A stretch of 64,000 nucleotides of DNA from Mesonia algae (GCF_003253545.1 NZ_QKYV01000002.1:124001-188000), one strand, 5' to 3'; shown: positions 1 to 9,617, numbered from the stretch's first letter. Notes: generated from the letters alone by a model not told the origin. Numbers and translations: made by a program.

Positions 1-294
1 TTCTTCTTCTAAGCATTCTACTTTTTCACAATTATTACATTGAAAATGAATGTGGTTGTGACGATGTTCTTCGTGTTTACACGTGGTACACATCGCAAAA
101 TATTGTTTACCATTCATTCCAACGATTCGATGTACAATACCATCTTTACAAAACCTATTAAGAATTCGATAAATAGTCGCTCTATTATAGCCTTCTATTT
201 CATTTTCAATCATATCGTGGCTCATAGCAGTACCTTTTAATTTTAAAATTTCTAATACATCGTCCTTTGATTTTGTGTTTCTCCGTTTCATCAT
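1..294 (-). CDS. Fur-family transcriptional repressor (partial, 3' end outside window)
   Basis: The minus-strand frame opens at the ATG at 294 (a second ATG follows at once) and is still open at base 1, so only the first 98 residues are seen. The first ~60 residues form a winged helix-turn-helix, with the recognition-helix region around NRATIYRIL. The stretch HRHNHIHFQCNNC with nearby CTTC and VEC cysteines is the metal-binding hinge typical of Fur/Zur/PerR proteins. Family members are metal- or peroxide-responsive dimeric repressors; which signal applies here cannot be told. It is divergent from a flavoprotein gene, and a perfect inverted repeat in the gap at 303-325 is a likely operator, suggesting autoregulation. 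Confidence 0.85.
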   Translation of the reverse strand, partial: MMKRRNTKSKDDVLEILKLKGTAMSHDMIENEIEGYNRATIYRILNRFCKDGIVHRIVGMNGKQYFAMCTTCKHEEHRHNHIHFQCNNCEKVECLEEE

Positions 295-302
295 AAATTT
301 AT

Positions 303-325
303 TTATTGCGACTATATCGCAATAA
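303..325. promoter_or_regulatory. Perfect 9-5-9 inverted repeat, probable Fur-family operator
   Basis: TTATTGCGA, five bases, then TCGCAATAA: nine of nine paired positions match. It sits 8 bases upstream of the Fur-like start codon and 40 bases upstream of the divergent flavoprotein gene. Fur-family operators are AT-rich dyads of about this size, so autorepression and control of the neighbour are likely. The assignment to this repressor is inference from position. Confidence 0.7.
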
Positions 326-364
326 TACAAAAGTTTCATACCTTTACCAAAAATAATTGAAACA

Positions 365-1300
365 ATGAATCACATAAAAGAATTTGATGTAGTAATTATC
401 GGTGGAAGTTACGCAGGTTTATCTGCAGCTATGGCTCTAGGGAGATCATTAAGGAAAGTTTTAATAATTGATAATGGTAAACCTTGCAATAGACAAACAC
501 CACATTCTCATAATTTTATAACTCAAGATGGAGCAACACCTAAAGAAATTTTTAATAAAGCAAAAGAACAAGTTCTACAATACCCAACAGTTAAATTCTT
601 AAAAGATTTAGCTGTTTCCGCCACTAAAACTACAAATGGATTTGAAATCTTTACGGAAGCAAAAAAGAAGTTTATTGCTAAGAAGATTCTTTTCGCAACA
701 GGAGTAAAAGACATCATGCCAAATTTAAAAGGTTTTAATGAGTGTTGGGGAGTTAGTGTTTTACACTGTCCTTATTGCCATGGCTATGAAGTGGCAAATA
801 AAAAATTAGGTATAATAGCAAACGGTGATACAGCATTAGAACTTTGTAATCTTATTCAAAATTGGACAGATAAATTAACCTTGTTTACGAATGGAAAATC
901 AGAATTGACGCAAGACCAAAGGAATTATATTTCAAAGTTAAAAATTGATATTGTAGAGAAAGAGATTCAAGAATTAGATCATACTAACGGAAATATAGAA
1001 AGTTTAATTTTTAATGATGGTTCTATGACTAAAATTGAAGCTATATTTTCTAGAGTTCCATTTGAACAACACTCTAAAATTCCAATAGAATTGGGATGCA
1101 AAACTGCAGAATCAGGACATATAGAAGTAGAATTCTCACAGAAAACAAATATTGAAGGTGTTTTTTGTGCTGGAGATAATACTACACCATTTCGAGCCGT
1201 TTCAATCTCAACCGCTTCAGGAACAAAAGCAGGAGCTTTCATTAATATGGAATTGATTAATGAAATATTGCCAAAATATAACGTAACTCACGATTCATAA
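365..1300 (+). CDS. Thioredoxin-reductase-like NAD(P)/FAD-dependent oxidoreductase
   Basis: A 311-residue flavoprotein of the low-molecular-weight thioredoxin reductase fold. An FAD-binding glycine motif GGSYAG lies at residues 13-18, and a redox CPYC pair at C135/C138 in the context HCPYCHGYE. The C-terminal FAD motif ends in FCAGD. The HCPYCHGYE form belongs to the subgroup of thiol oxidoreductases and TrxR paralogues common in Bacteroidota and actinobacteria, rather than to the housekeeping TrxB. The natural disulfide partner is unknown. It is probably cytoplasmic, with no signal peptide. It lies between a Fur-like repressor and an AraC regulator, so redox or metal stress control is plausible. 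Confidence 0.85.
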   Translation: MNHIKEFDVVIIGGSYAGLSAAMALGRSLRKVLIIDNGKPCNRQTPHSHNFITQDGATPKEIFNKAKEQVLQYPTVKFLKDLAVSATKTTNGFEIFTEAKKKFIAKKILFATGVKDIMPNLKGFNECWGVSVLHCPYCHGYEVANKKLGIIANGDTALELCNLIQNWTDKLTLFTNGKSELTQDQRNYISKLKIDIVEKEIQELDHTNGNIESLIFNDGSMTKIEAIFSRVPFEQHSKIPIELGCKTAESGHIEVEFSQKTNIEGVFCAGDNTTPFRAVSISTASGTKAGAFINMELINEILPKYNVTHDS

Positions 1301-1317
1301 TCATATTTGATAAATAT

Positions 1318-1325
1318 TATATTTG
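1318..1325 (+). promoter_or_regulatory. Possible -7 element (TATATTTG) for the AraC gene
   Basis: TATATTTG fits the Bacteroidota -7 consensus TAnnTTTG and lies 25 bases before the TTG start of the AraC gene. No TTG is seen at the usual -33 distance, so this is only a candidate. Confidence 0.35.
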
Positions 1326-1349
1326 TACACAAAATCGTCATAAATAATT

Positions 1350-2261
1350 TTGCAAGAAAATTTAATAAGAAAACATACTATTGATGAACTAATTGAAATT
1401 ATGGGGGACAAACCTCAAAATGACGATTTACACGTACATATTTCAAAAAATAAATATGAAGAAATTCCAATAACTTATCCTTTTAGAACAGATGAGTATT
1501 GTTTGTTATTCGTGGTTGAAGGAGAAATTAAGATTCAATTAAATTTATTTGAGATTAGCATTAGAAGTGGAGAAATCATACCCATCAAACCAAAAGTGGC
1601 AGTTCAAATCCTTGAACTCAGTGAAAATCTAGAAATTATTGGTGTTAGCTTTAGTATAGACTTTATTTTAAAGAATTCTTTTTCTAAGATAGAATTCGAT
1701 AAAATGGAATTTTTTACTCAAGAGAACACCACAAAACTAAAATTAACACCACCCGAAAGCGAAACGGTAGTAACACTTTCAAAACTTTTAGAAGAATATA
1801 ATAATTCAAAAAATATAAATAAACCTTTCAAAGAGGAATTAATAAAATTCACTTTTGGGACATTGGTTTTTCATTACTCATCAATTTTTAAACAGAATAA
1901 TCCTAATCTAGATTTATCTTTATCTAGAAATGAAGAATTAGCACTTCGTTTTTTTAAAATTCTTAATGATAATTTTAAGTTTGAACGCTCTGTGCAATTT
2001 TATGCAGATCATTTATCTATGACCTCTGGTCACTTATCTAAAGTTTTAAAAGAAGTATCTGGTAAAACTGCGGGTCAATTAATTGTTGACACTGTTATTA
2101 TGGAAGCTAAAATATTATTAGGAAATCCTTCACTTTCTATAGCCCAAGTAGCTGATGAACTCCAATTTAGCGATCAGTCATTTTTTGGAAAATATTTTAA
2201 AAAACATTCTGGTTTATCTCCATCTCAGTTCAAAAATGTTAAATTAAAGTTACAGAGTTAG
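1350..2261 (+). CDS. AraC-family transcriptional regulator
   Basis: 303 residues. Residues ~1-170 form an effector/cupin-like N-terminal region without strong family signs. Residues ~200-300 are the double helix-turn-helix AraC domain, including the second-helix signature ending FGKYFKKHSGLSPSQFKN. The frame opens at a TTG (1350). The first ATG is at 1401 and would drop 17 residues (QENLIRKHTIDELIEI), so the TTG start is a choice rather than a certainty. It follows the TrxR-like gene by 49 bases on the same strand and precedes the efflux operon, either of which it could control. Confidence 0.85.
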   Translation: MQENLIRKHTIDELIEIMGDKPQNDDLHVHISKNKYEEIPITYPFRTDEYCLLFVVEGEIKIQLNLFEISIRSGEIIPIKPKVAVQILELSENLEIIGVSFSIDFILKNSFSKIEFDKMEFFTQENTTKLKLTPPESETVVTLSKLLEEYNNSKNINKPFKEELIKFTFGTLVFHYSSIFKQNNPNLDLSLSRNEELALRFFKILNDNFKFERSVQFYADHLSMTSGHLSKVLKEVSGKTAGQLIVDTVIMEAKILLGNPSLSIAQVADELQFSDQSFFGKYFKKHSGLSPSQFKNVKLKLQS

Positions 2262-2305
2262 ACCAAGTCTGGTTTTAACGAATAATTATAAGTACTTGAT
2301 AGTTA

Positions 2306-2313
2306 TAATTTTG
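2306..2313 (+). promoter_or_regulatory. Possible -7 element (TAATTTTG) upstream of the efflux operon
   Basis: A TAnnTTTG match about 180 bases before the adaptor gene, without a good TTG at -33. A second feature, GAACC-N8-GGTTC at 2434-2451, lies closer to the gene and could be an operator. Both are weak calls. Confidence 0.3.
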
Positions 2314-2492
2314 TATTTTTTTGTTTCTTTATTTAAGTATAAAAAATGCTTAAAATTGACCAATTTTACCCTTTTATAGACCTTTTCTATTTATAATTAT
2401 AGATGCATTTTTGCGGGGTAAATTATTTTAGCCGAACCCTTATATAGGTTCATTTGATTTAAAAAATAATAGAAACTTTAAAAGCTAATTAA

Positions 2493-3560
2493 ATGCTACG
2501 TAAACCTTTTTTGTACTCTATCATATTAGGATTTCTCTTGCTCGCTTGTAATGAAAAAGAAACTTCTAAGAAAATAACACCTATTGGAGTAAAAACCATA
2601 ACTATTGGAAACACAAACGGTACAACTGAAATCACTTCGGAAAGTTACCCAGGAACAATACAAGCTCAACTAGACGCTCAATTGAGTTTTCAAGTATCTG
2701 GTGATATCAATAAAATTCATGTTAGTATTGGAGACTATGTTGAAAAAGGAAGTCTCATTGCTAGTATAGATCCTACTACTTATGTAGAACAATATGAAGC
2801 AAAAAAAGCACAAGCTAATTTAGCACAAGAGAATTACACTCGTATTAATGAGGTGTATAAAAAAGGGAGTATTGCTGAGATTAGAATGATTGAAGCACGC
2901 TCTAATTTTAAGCAGGCTCAGTCTGCCGCAAATGCAGCATATCAAAATGTAAAGAAAACAAAGTTAAGAGCACCATTTTCAGGATATATTGGTAATAAAA
3001 TGATGGAAACTGGGGATGTGGCAAGTCCAGGAATGCCTGTAGTAGAGTTACTTGATATGAATAAGGTGCAGGCTCTTATCTCTTTATCAGATAGAGAAGT
3101 GAACACTTATAAAGTAGGAGATAGTGCTACGGTTACTATAAATGCCTTAGATAAAAAATTTACAGGAGTACTTACCGAGATTGCTGTTCAGTCTGGGAGT
3201 CAAAGCCCTGTATATAAAGCTAAGATTACTTTACCAAATCCAGAGAATGTATTAAAACCAGGAATGGCTTGTCAAGCTAGTTTTAATAAATCAGTTAAAA
3301 AGACTAATACAGAGACAGAAAACAATTTACAATCAATTATACTTCCTGTGCAGGTGGTTTCTATAACCGATGATGGACAAAATTTTGTATATATTGTAGA
3401 TACTAATAAAAATACCGCACAACGAAAATTCGTTGAAATCGGTACTCTCTACAATGACGGTATCGCTATAGAAAAAGGCTTGAAGAAAGGTGATGTAATT
3501 ATTACATCTGGATACCATAAACTTACCAATAACACACCTGTAAAAGTTTTAAGTAAGTAG
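2493..3560 (+). CDS. RND efflux periplasmic adaptor (membrane fusion) lipoprotein
   Basis: A 355-residue HlyD/AcrA-type adaptor. The N-terminus is a lipoprotein signal (lipobox LLLAC, lipidated Cys19), so the protein should be anchored to the inner membrane and project into the periplasm. A barrel-sandwich half (IHVSIGDYVEKGSLIASID) and its second half (KLRAPFSGYIGNKMMETGD) flank a coiled-coil hairpin at about residues 100-150. A beta-barrel and membrane-proximal domain follow (LKPGMACQASF ... KKGDVIITSGYHKL). It is the first gene of a pump operon, 4 bases before the pump gene. Family function is to couple an RND pump to a TolC channel. The substrate is unknown. Confidence 0.92.
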   Translation: MLRKPFLYSIILGFLLLACNEKETSKKITPIGVKTITIGNTNGTTEITSESYPGTIQAQLDAQLSFQVSGDINKIHVSIGDYVEKGSLIASIDPTTYVEQYEAKKAQANLAQENYTRINEVYKKGSIAEIRMIEARSNFKQAQSAANAAYQNVKKTKLRAPFSGYIGNKMMETGDVASPGMPVVELLDMNKVQALISLSDREVNTYKVGDSATVTINALDKKFTGVLTEIAVQSGSQSPVYKAKITLPNPENVLKPGMACQASFNKSVKKTNTETENNLQSIILPVQVVSITDDGQNFVYIVDTNKNTAQRKFVEIGTLYNDGIAIEKGLKKGDVIITSGYHKLTNNTPVKVLSK

Positions 3561-3564
3561 CCCT

Positions 3565-6500
3565 ATGAAAAAGCAAGGAACCGTTATAGAATGGGGGATG
3601 AAGCATAAAGCTTTTCCTCTAGCATTAGCTCTTACATTATTAGTAATTGGACTTATTGGGCTATTTAATATGTCTCGAAATGAGTTTCCCGATTTTACAA
3701 CTCGAACAGGACTTGTCATTGGATCCTTTCCAGGAGCAAGTTCAGAAGAGGTAGAAACCCAATTAACTTCTAAACTTGAAGAATACTTATTTACGTTTAA
3801 TGAAGTGGATAAAACTAAAACCTATTCCTATTCAAAAAATGGGATGAGTTATGTGTATCTAGAAGTTTCAGACAGAATTGGGAAAGATGAAACTCAACAA
3901 TTTTGGAATAAGCTAAAAAATAATTTATTTGTATTTCAGCAGCAATCTTTACCTAAAGGAGTACGAGGTATTGCTGTAAATAGCGATTTTGGTAATACCG
4001 CTGCGATGATTTTGTCGGTACAATCTAAAACGAGACCCTATAAAGATCTTCAACTACATGTAGAAGATATTATTGACAACCTTCGCCAAATAGAAGATAT
4101 GGCGAAAATCACTTACTCTGGTGGACTTACAGAACAAATAGCTGTTTCGGTAGATCAAAATAAATTAGCTCAGTATGGTATAAGTCCGGGGATGCTAATG
4201 CAAAGTCTGCAAACCCGAGGAACTATATTACCTGGAGGAACTTTAGAAAACAAAAATTTTGATCGCCCAATACATATTGATGCATTTTTAAATGATGTTA
4301 GCGATGTGGCACAACATATCATTAGATCTGATAAAAATGGAAATGTAATTAGACTAAGCGATATAGCCAATGTAAAGCGGGAATATGAAGATCCCGACTC
4401 TTATATACAAACGGGAGGTACAAAAGCAATGATTATAACTTTGGAAATGGCTAAAGGGAATAATATTGTACAATTTGGAGAAGAAATAAAAGAGCATTTA
4501 GCCCAGCTAAAACAAGATTTACCAGAAGATATTGAAGTTAGAACTATAGCAGATCAACCTGTAGTGGTAGATCATTCTATAGGTCACTTTATGAAAGAAT
4601 TTGGCTATGCGCTTTTAGGCGTCATCTTAGTATGTATGCTTTTACTCCCTTTTAGAGTAGCTTCTTTAGCTGCAGCAACCATACCTATTACTATTTCTGC
4701 AACGCTGGCACTTATGTATCTATTCAGCATGGAACTTAATACCGTAACCTTAGCCGCTTTAATTGTTGTGCTTGGTATTGTGGTAGATGATCCTATTGTT
4801 GTCATAGACAATTATGTAGAAAAATTAGATGAAGGCGAATCTAGATTTGAGGCAGCTTACCACAGTGCTGTAGAATTATTCCCATCGGTTTTTACGGCAA
4901 CGCTTGCTATTTCTGCTACGTTTTTTCCGCTTATGTTTTTTATGACTGGAACAGCAAAAGATTTCTTAAGTACGTTTCCTTTTACAATTTCTATAGCTTT
5001 ATTTCTTTCTCTGGCGATTTCCATTTTGTTAGTTCCTTTTCTTAATACCGTTTTTATAAAAAAGGGGTTGCATTCAGAAAAAGATGAAGACGATGCTAAA
5101 AAGAAAAAATCTATGTTAGATAGACTTCAAGATTTCTTTAACAATAGTGTTGAAAAAGCTATGGAACATTATAAAATAACTGTTTTCATGGGAGTTTTCT
5201 CTATCATATTGGGAGTATTCCTTTTTTCAAATGTAAGTCAAGAACTATTTCCAATTGTAGAAAGAGATCAATTTGCAATAGAAGTGAATCTTAGTAAAGG
5301 AAGTAATTTACAAGAAACGGCAGCTATTGTAGAAGAGTTTGAAGAGATTTTAGCAAAAGATGAGAGAATCTTAGACTACACCAGTTTTATTGGAGAAAGT
5401 TCTCCTCGATTTCATATGGTTTATGCTCCAAATCTTCCAGCAAAAAATTATGCTCAAATATTGGTGACAACAGCTTCAAACGATGCTACGGAGGAAGTAC
5501 TAAGAGAATATGACGATAAGTATTCTAAGATGTTTCCTAATGCCTATTTAAGGATGAAACAACTTAACATGGTAGGAAAGCCGGCACCAATTGAGGTAAG
5601 GCTTTACGGAAATGATATTTCAGAATTAAAAAAATACGGAGATCAAATTATAGATTTAGCTCGAGAAACTCCTCAAACTATTTGGTCTAGAAGTAATTTT
5701 GGAGAATTATACAGTTCGGTAAGTATTGATATTAAAGAAGAACAAGCCGCTCAAGCAGGTCTTACCAAAGAAAATATAGGTAATGCCATCGCTATGAATA
5801 TGGAAGGCTTACAAACAACTCAAATCTATGAGGATGATTATGCCATTAATATTAAAATAAAAGCAGAAAATCATGCGGCACAGACAATTTCAGATTTAAG
5901 TCAACTTTCAATATTAGCACCTAACACAGGTAATGTAATTCCATTAAAACAAGTAGCAAATATAACCCCAGCTTGGGAGCAAGAACAAATTGTTAGACGT
6001 AATGGGATGCGCTGTTTAACCATTAGAGTTGATATTGAAAAGGGAGCTGTAGCTAACGTTGTTCAAGGCAAAATGACGCCTAAAATAGAAGAATTAGATA
6101 TTCCTAGTCATATTAGAATAAACTATGGAGGAGAACATGAAATGTCTGAAGAGAATCTATTACCAATGGGGATTTCTTTATTGATAAGTGTATTGCTTAT
6201 TATCCTAATTCTTATTTGGCATTTTAAATCCTTCAAACACGCAGCTTTAAGTTTTATTACTATGCCGTTAAGTATTCTTGGAGCCGCATTAGGTTTATTA
6301 TTAATGCAATATCCTTTCGGATTTACTTCCTTTTTAGGAATATTAGCTCTCTGTGGTATCGTAGTAAGAAACGGAATTATTCTTATTGATTTTGCAGATG
6401 AATTACGTATTCACCACGGTAAAAATGTTCTACAAGCTGCTATACTTTCTGCACAACGTAGAATGAGGCCTATTTTTCTTACTTCGTCTGCTGCTGCAGT

Positions 6501-6693
6501 AGGAGTTACTCCAATGATTATTAGTAGATCTAGTCTATGGGGACCATTGGGGACTGTAATTGCATTTGGTCTTTTGGTTTCTATGGTTTTAACACTTTAT
6601 GTATTACCTGCTCTTTACTGGTTATTTTTTAGAAACGAAGAAAAGACTGAAGAAGAAAATAATGAAGAAGAATTAAAAACAATAAATTCATAA
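3565..6693 (+). CDS. RND-family efflux pump permease
   Basis: 1042 residues, the usual AcrB-family length. It has an N-terminal membrane helix, two large periplasmic loops and two membrane blocks of 12 helices in total. The proton-relay pair D408-D409 is present in helix 4 in the context GIVVDDPIV. The protein is a proton-driven trimeric exporter in the inner membrane working with the adaptor before it and the channel after it. The periplasmic sequence resembles the multidrug (HAE) subgroup more than metal pumps, but no substrate can be assigned. The gene after it starts 4 bases downstream. Confidence 0.93.
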   Translation: MKKQGTVIEWGMKHKAFPLALALTLLVIGLIGLFNMSRNEFPDFTTRTGLVIGSFPGASSEEVETQLTSKLEEYLFTFNEVDKTKTYSYSKNGMSYVYLEVSDRIGKDETQQFWNKLKNNLFVFQQQSLPKGVRGIAVNSDFGNTAAMILSVQSKTRPYKDLQLHVEDIIDNLRQIEDMAKITYSGGLTEQIAVSVDQNKLAQYGISPGMLMQSLQTRGTILPGGTLENKNFDRPIHIDAFLNDVSDVAQHIIRSDKNGNVIRLSDIANVKREYEDPDSYIQTGGTKAMIITLEMAKGNNIVQFGEEIKEHLAQLKQDLPEDIEVRTIADQPVVVDHSIGHFMKEFGYALLGVILVCMLLLPFRVASLAAATIPITISATLALMYLFSMELNTVTLAALIVVLGIVVDDPIVVIDNYVEKLDEGESRFEAAYHSAVELFPSVFTATLAISATFFPLMFFMTGTAKDFLSTFPFTISIALFLSLAISILLVPFLNTVFIKKGLHSEKDEDDAKKKKSMLDRLQDFFNNSVEKAMEHYKITVFMGVFSIILGVFLFSNVSQELFPIVERDQFAIEVNLSKGSNLQETAAIVEEFEEILAKDERILDYTSFIGESSPRFHMVYAPNLPAKNYAQILVTTASNDATEEVLREYDDKYSKMFPNAYLRMKQLNMVGKPAPIEVRLYGNDISELKKYGDQIIDLARETPQTIWSRSNFGELYSSVSIDIKEEQAAQAGLTKENIGNAIAMNMEGLQTTQIYEDDYAINIKIKAENHAAQTISDLSQLSILAPNTGNVIPLKQVANITPAWEQEQIVRRNGMRCLTIRVDIEKGAVANVVQGKMTPKIEELDIPSHIRINYGGEHEMSEENLLPMGISLLISVLLIILILIWHFKSFKHAALSFITMPLSILGAALGLLLMQYPFGFTSFLGILALCGIVVRNGIILIDFADELRIHHGKNVLQAAILSAQRRMRPIFLTSSAAAVGVTPMIISRSSLWGPLGTVIAFGLLVSMVLTLYVLPALYWLFFRNEEKTEEENNEEELKTINS

Positions 6694-6696
6694 AAA

Positions 6697-8028
6697 ATGG
6701 ACGTTATAAACCATTCACTATATAAAAAAGTAAGCGTTTTATTAGTACTTCTTTTATCGCTAACGACAATTAACGCTCAGGACAAAAAATTAGAATTAGA
6801 AGACTTAAAAAAGTCAGCTTTAGAATATAGCAATCATATTAAAAATGGAAATCTTCGTGCTGAAAAAGCTGAGGTTGCTAGACAAGAAGCATATTCTAAA
6901 TATTTTCCTGAAGTTGAGGCTACTGGATTGGCATTATATGGTTTTAATGACCTTATACCACCTATTCCACAAACGCTTCCCAACGGAATTGATAATATTT
7001 ATAGCATAGGCGCGACTGCTACACAAGCTATATATGCTGGAGGAAAAATTAGATTGGCAAATCAATTAGCTCAGGTACAATTAGAAAGTCGTAAACTGGG
7101 TACAGAAGAAACTATGGATTCTGTTGTTCTTGCCACCGAAACTAAATTTTGGCAGTTGATTAATATTCAAGAACAGCAAAAAGTAGTGAGGGCGAGTAAA
7201 ACCTATCTTAATAATTTATTAAAACAACAAGAAGATCTTTTGGATGCAGGACTTATTTCAAAAAATCAGCTACTTCAGGTAAAAGTAGAGAAAAGCGGAC
7301 TTTTATTAAGGGAAAATGAATTATCAAACCAAAGAAAAATCGCTTTATTAGATTTGGTATTATATGCAGGAATTTCATATGATACTACTTTAGTAGCCTC
7401 AAAGAAATCTAATATAGAAATTGCGTCCCCTCATTTAACCTACAAAAACCCTGAACTAGATATTAAAAACAATACGATGTATCGTCTTTTAGAAAAACAG
7501 GTAGAAGTAGCACACTTGCAAGTAGAAAATGAAAAAGCCAATTTATTACCTCAAATAGGAGTGGGGCTAAATGCATCAAAATTTGATTCTTTTAATAATG
7601 ATTTAGGAATAGATATACAACCCATTGCCTTTGGTACTATTACTATCCCTATTTCTGCCTGGTGGGGAGGAGAAAAAAAGCAAATTAGACAGAGTAAAAT
7701 AGAGGTAGAAATTGCAGAAAATAAGTTGAAAGATGGAAAAGATCAATTAACAGTTGGAATTATGAAAAGCTGGTATGACCTTCTTAACGCTTACAAACAA
7801 ATTCAATACTCAAAAGATAAGTTGCTTTATGCTACCGAAAACCTAGAAACTCAAAGAGATTATTATGATAGTGGATTAACTAATTTAACAGATTTATTAG
7901 ATGCACAACAATCTAAGGAAGAAGCAGAAGCTTCAGTGGTAAACGCTTTTGCTAACTACGAACAAAAAGAAGCTGTATACCTTTATAGAACTCATCAATT
8001 AGAAATACCTACTATAAAAAATAATTAG
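6697..8028 (+). CDS. TolC-family outer membrane efflux channel
   Basis: 443 residues with a signal peptide (cleavage probably after INAQ, near residue 27) and two long helical OEP repeats rich in Gln, Glu and Ala. The second repeat ends in the LDAQQSKEEAEASVVNAFANYEQKE helix pattern, of which the key part is LTDLLDAQQ. It forms the trimeric outer-membrane exit duct of the RND system. It is third in the operon, just after the pump gene. Confidence 0.92.
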   Translation: MDVINHSLYKKVSVLLVLLLSLTTINAQDKKLELEDLKKSALEYSNHIKNGNLRAEKAEVARQEAYSKYFPEVEATGLALYGFNDLIPPIPQTLPNGIDNIYSIGATATQAIYAGGKIRLANQLAQVQLESRKLGTEETMDSVVLATETKFWQLINIQEQQKVVRASKTYLNNLLKQQEDLLDAGLISKNQLLQVKVEKSGLLLRENELSNQRKIALLDLVLYAGISYDTTLVASKKSNIEIASPHLTYKNPELDIKNNTMYRLLEKQVEVAHLQVENEKANLLPQIGVGLNASKFDSFNNDLGIDIQPIAFGTITIPISAWWGGEKKQIRQSKIEVEIAENKLKDGKDQLTVGIMKSWYDLLNAYKQIQYSKDKLLYATENLETQRDYYDSGLTNLTDLLDAQQSKEEAEASVVNAFANYEQKEAVYLYRTHQLEIPTIKNN

Positions 8029-8049
8029 CCGTGAACAAAAGCACAAGCT

Positions 8050-9114
8050 ATGTATAAAAAAGCTTTAACTGAAAATATTCTGTTTGTTATCTTTCTTATA
8101 TTAGGTGCCTGTGTTTTTGTTTATTCAAGATTTACAGGTTTAGAAGACTTAGTAATAGACCCAACTTATATAGTTCCGTTTGATAAAAAACAATTCTATT
8201 TTAAAACTGTTTTTGTAGCATTCTTTCAAGGACTCTTTATTCTAAGTTTTGAAAAATTTCTTCATAAAAAATTATCCCAACATCTTATCTGGAAAAAAAG
8301 AATAATATGGGTACTAGGAGTTTTTATTTTAATTTTTTTAAACATCTTTTTTATATCTATTTTTTATGATGTGTTATTTGAAGACTTTACATTTTCCCAA
8401 GCGTTTAAGGCCATTAGGACTTTGATACAAACCAATCTCTTTATTGTATTTCTAATTTATTTTTTTTCTTTTAGTGCATTTCTTTCTTTTCTAAAACATC
8501 TAAGAGAATTGTTTGGAGAACCTGTATTACTTAATTATATCACTGGAAAGTATGAGAACCCAATTGAGGAAAATCGAGCTTTTATGTTTTTAGATTTAAA
8601 TAATTCTACACAATTAGCAGAAGAAATGGGCCATTTAAAATATAGTAATTTGTTAAACACATGTTTTAAAGATATACTAGACGGTTTACAGAAATTTGAT
8701 ATAGAAATCTATCAATTTGTAGGTGATGAAATTGTTTTTACCTGGAAATCTGAAACGGATTTAAACAACAAAGCTTTTAAAATTTTCAGTAAAATTGAAA
8801 AAAATCTTCAAAGAAAACAGAAAGACTATCTACTAAAATTTAAAATGTTACCCAAGTTTAAATCTGCAGTACATTTGGGAGCCGTTTCGGCAACAATTAT
8901 TGGAGGACAAAATTACAAAGAAATGGCCTACCATGGAGATGTTCTTAATACTACATCGCGTTTGTTAGAACAATGTCACTTACATAAAAAGAAAATTGTT
9001 TTTTCTGAAAACTATTTAAAAAACCAAACCAATCTAATAGATGAAGCTCTTCAATATTTAGGAAGTGTACAATTGAGAGGGAAGCAAAGTTACTTAAATA
9101 TTTACGGGGTATAA
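8050..9114 (+). CDS. Membrane-anchored class III adenylate/guanylate cyclase
   Basis: 354 residues. Residues ~10-150 hold four hydrophobic segments. Residues ~175-330 are a class III nucleotide cyclase domain. The two metal-binding aspartates are visible: D182 in FLDLNNST and D226 in FVGDEIVF. Downstream motifs (HLGAVSATIIGG, YHGDVLNTTSRL) fit the same fold, including the asparagine-arginine transition-state pair in NTTSR. ATP or GTP specificity cannot be read with confidence. The gene starts 22 bases after the TolC gene, so a cyclic nucleotide enzyme appears to be the fourth member of the efflux operon, which is unusual. Confidence 0.85.
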   Translation: MYKKALTENILFVIFLILGACVFVYSRFTGLEDLVIDPTYIVPFDKKQFYFKTVFVAFFQGLFILSFEKFLHKKLSQHLIWKKRIIWVLGVFILIFLNIFFISIFYDVLFEDFTFSQAFKAIRTLIQTNLFIVFLIYFFSFSAFLSFLKHLRELFGEPVLLNYITGKYENPIEENRAFMFLDLNNSTQLAEEMGHLKYSNLLNTCFKDILDGLQKFDIEIYQFVGDEIVFTWKSETDLNNKAFKIFSKIEKNLQRKQKDYLLKFKMLPKFKSAVHLGAVSATIIGGQNYKEMAYHGDVLNTTSRLLEQCHLHKKKIVFSENYLKNQTNLIDEALQYLGSVQLRGKQSYLNIYGV

Positions 9115-9617
9115 TTTCCTATACATAAAGATAATTTTTATTAATAGGGTTCCTATAAATAGGATTATTAGTAGTTCTTCTGCTGATGTAAAATATCAAA
9201 TAAGTTTTAAACAAATTCTGACTAGAGATAAATTTTCTTGAGATACTTATTTACTCTTAACCTATACTCAGCAAGCATTTTACAATATTTACGAATATTC
9301 TTTTTCTTTTATAAAAGTTAATTTTAATCCTACAACAGCTTTAAGAAAGCCTATATTTAATACAAATCATATTTTATAAGAAATGGTAATAATGATAAAA
9401 CACAATTTTAATTAAAGTGATAATGTTTCTTCTAAAAGTTGGAATAGGTTAACGGATTAAACCTTGACGGAAGAAAGGCATAATTCGATTATAAATTTAT
9501 TATAACCTTCAAAAACCAGCACTCTAATCAATATAATCTTAAAATGATATCTTGGTCAAGCAGAAAGATTACTCAATTATGAACAGGCCGTAAATATGCT
9601 GATAATTGCATTTCTAC
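9115..9617. other. 503-base region without recognisable gene
   Basis: Between the cyclase stop and the stop of a convergent lipoprotein gene. It is AT-rich, all six frames are broken, and no RNA gene or insertion sequence is recognised. One small perfect hairpin (TCCTAT-AA-ATAGGA, 9151-9164) shortly after the cyclase gene lacks a good T-run and is at best a weak transcription end. The region marks the left edge of the accessory island. Confidence 0.6.

Noticed and set aside
40-240. Plus-strand 66-residue frame near the left edge
   Set aside because: It is antisense to the Fur-like gene, whose metal-site motif is unmistakable.
979-1242. Long antisense frames inside genes (for example here, 6742-6960 and 35248-35499)
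   Set aside because: They are shadows of strongly supported genes, without family features or start signals.
2262-2285. Inverted repeat GACCA-AGTC-TGGT after the AraC gene as a terminator
   Set aside because: The stem is short and imperfect, with only a four-base T-run.
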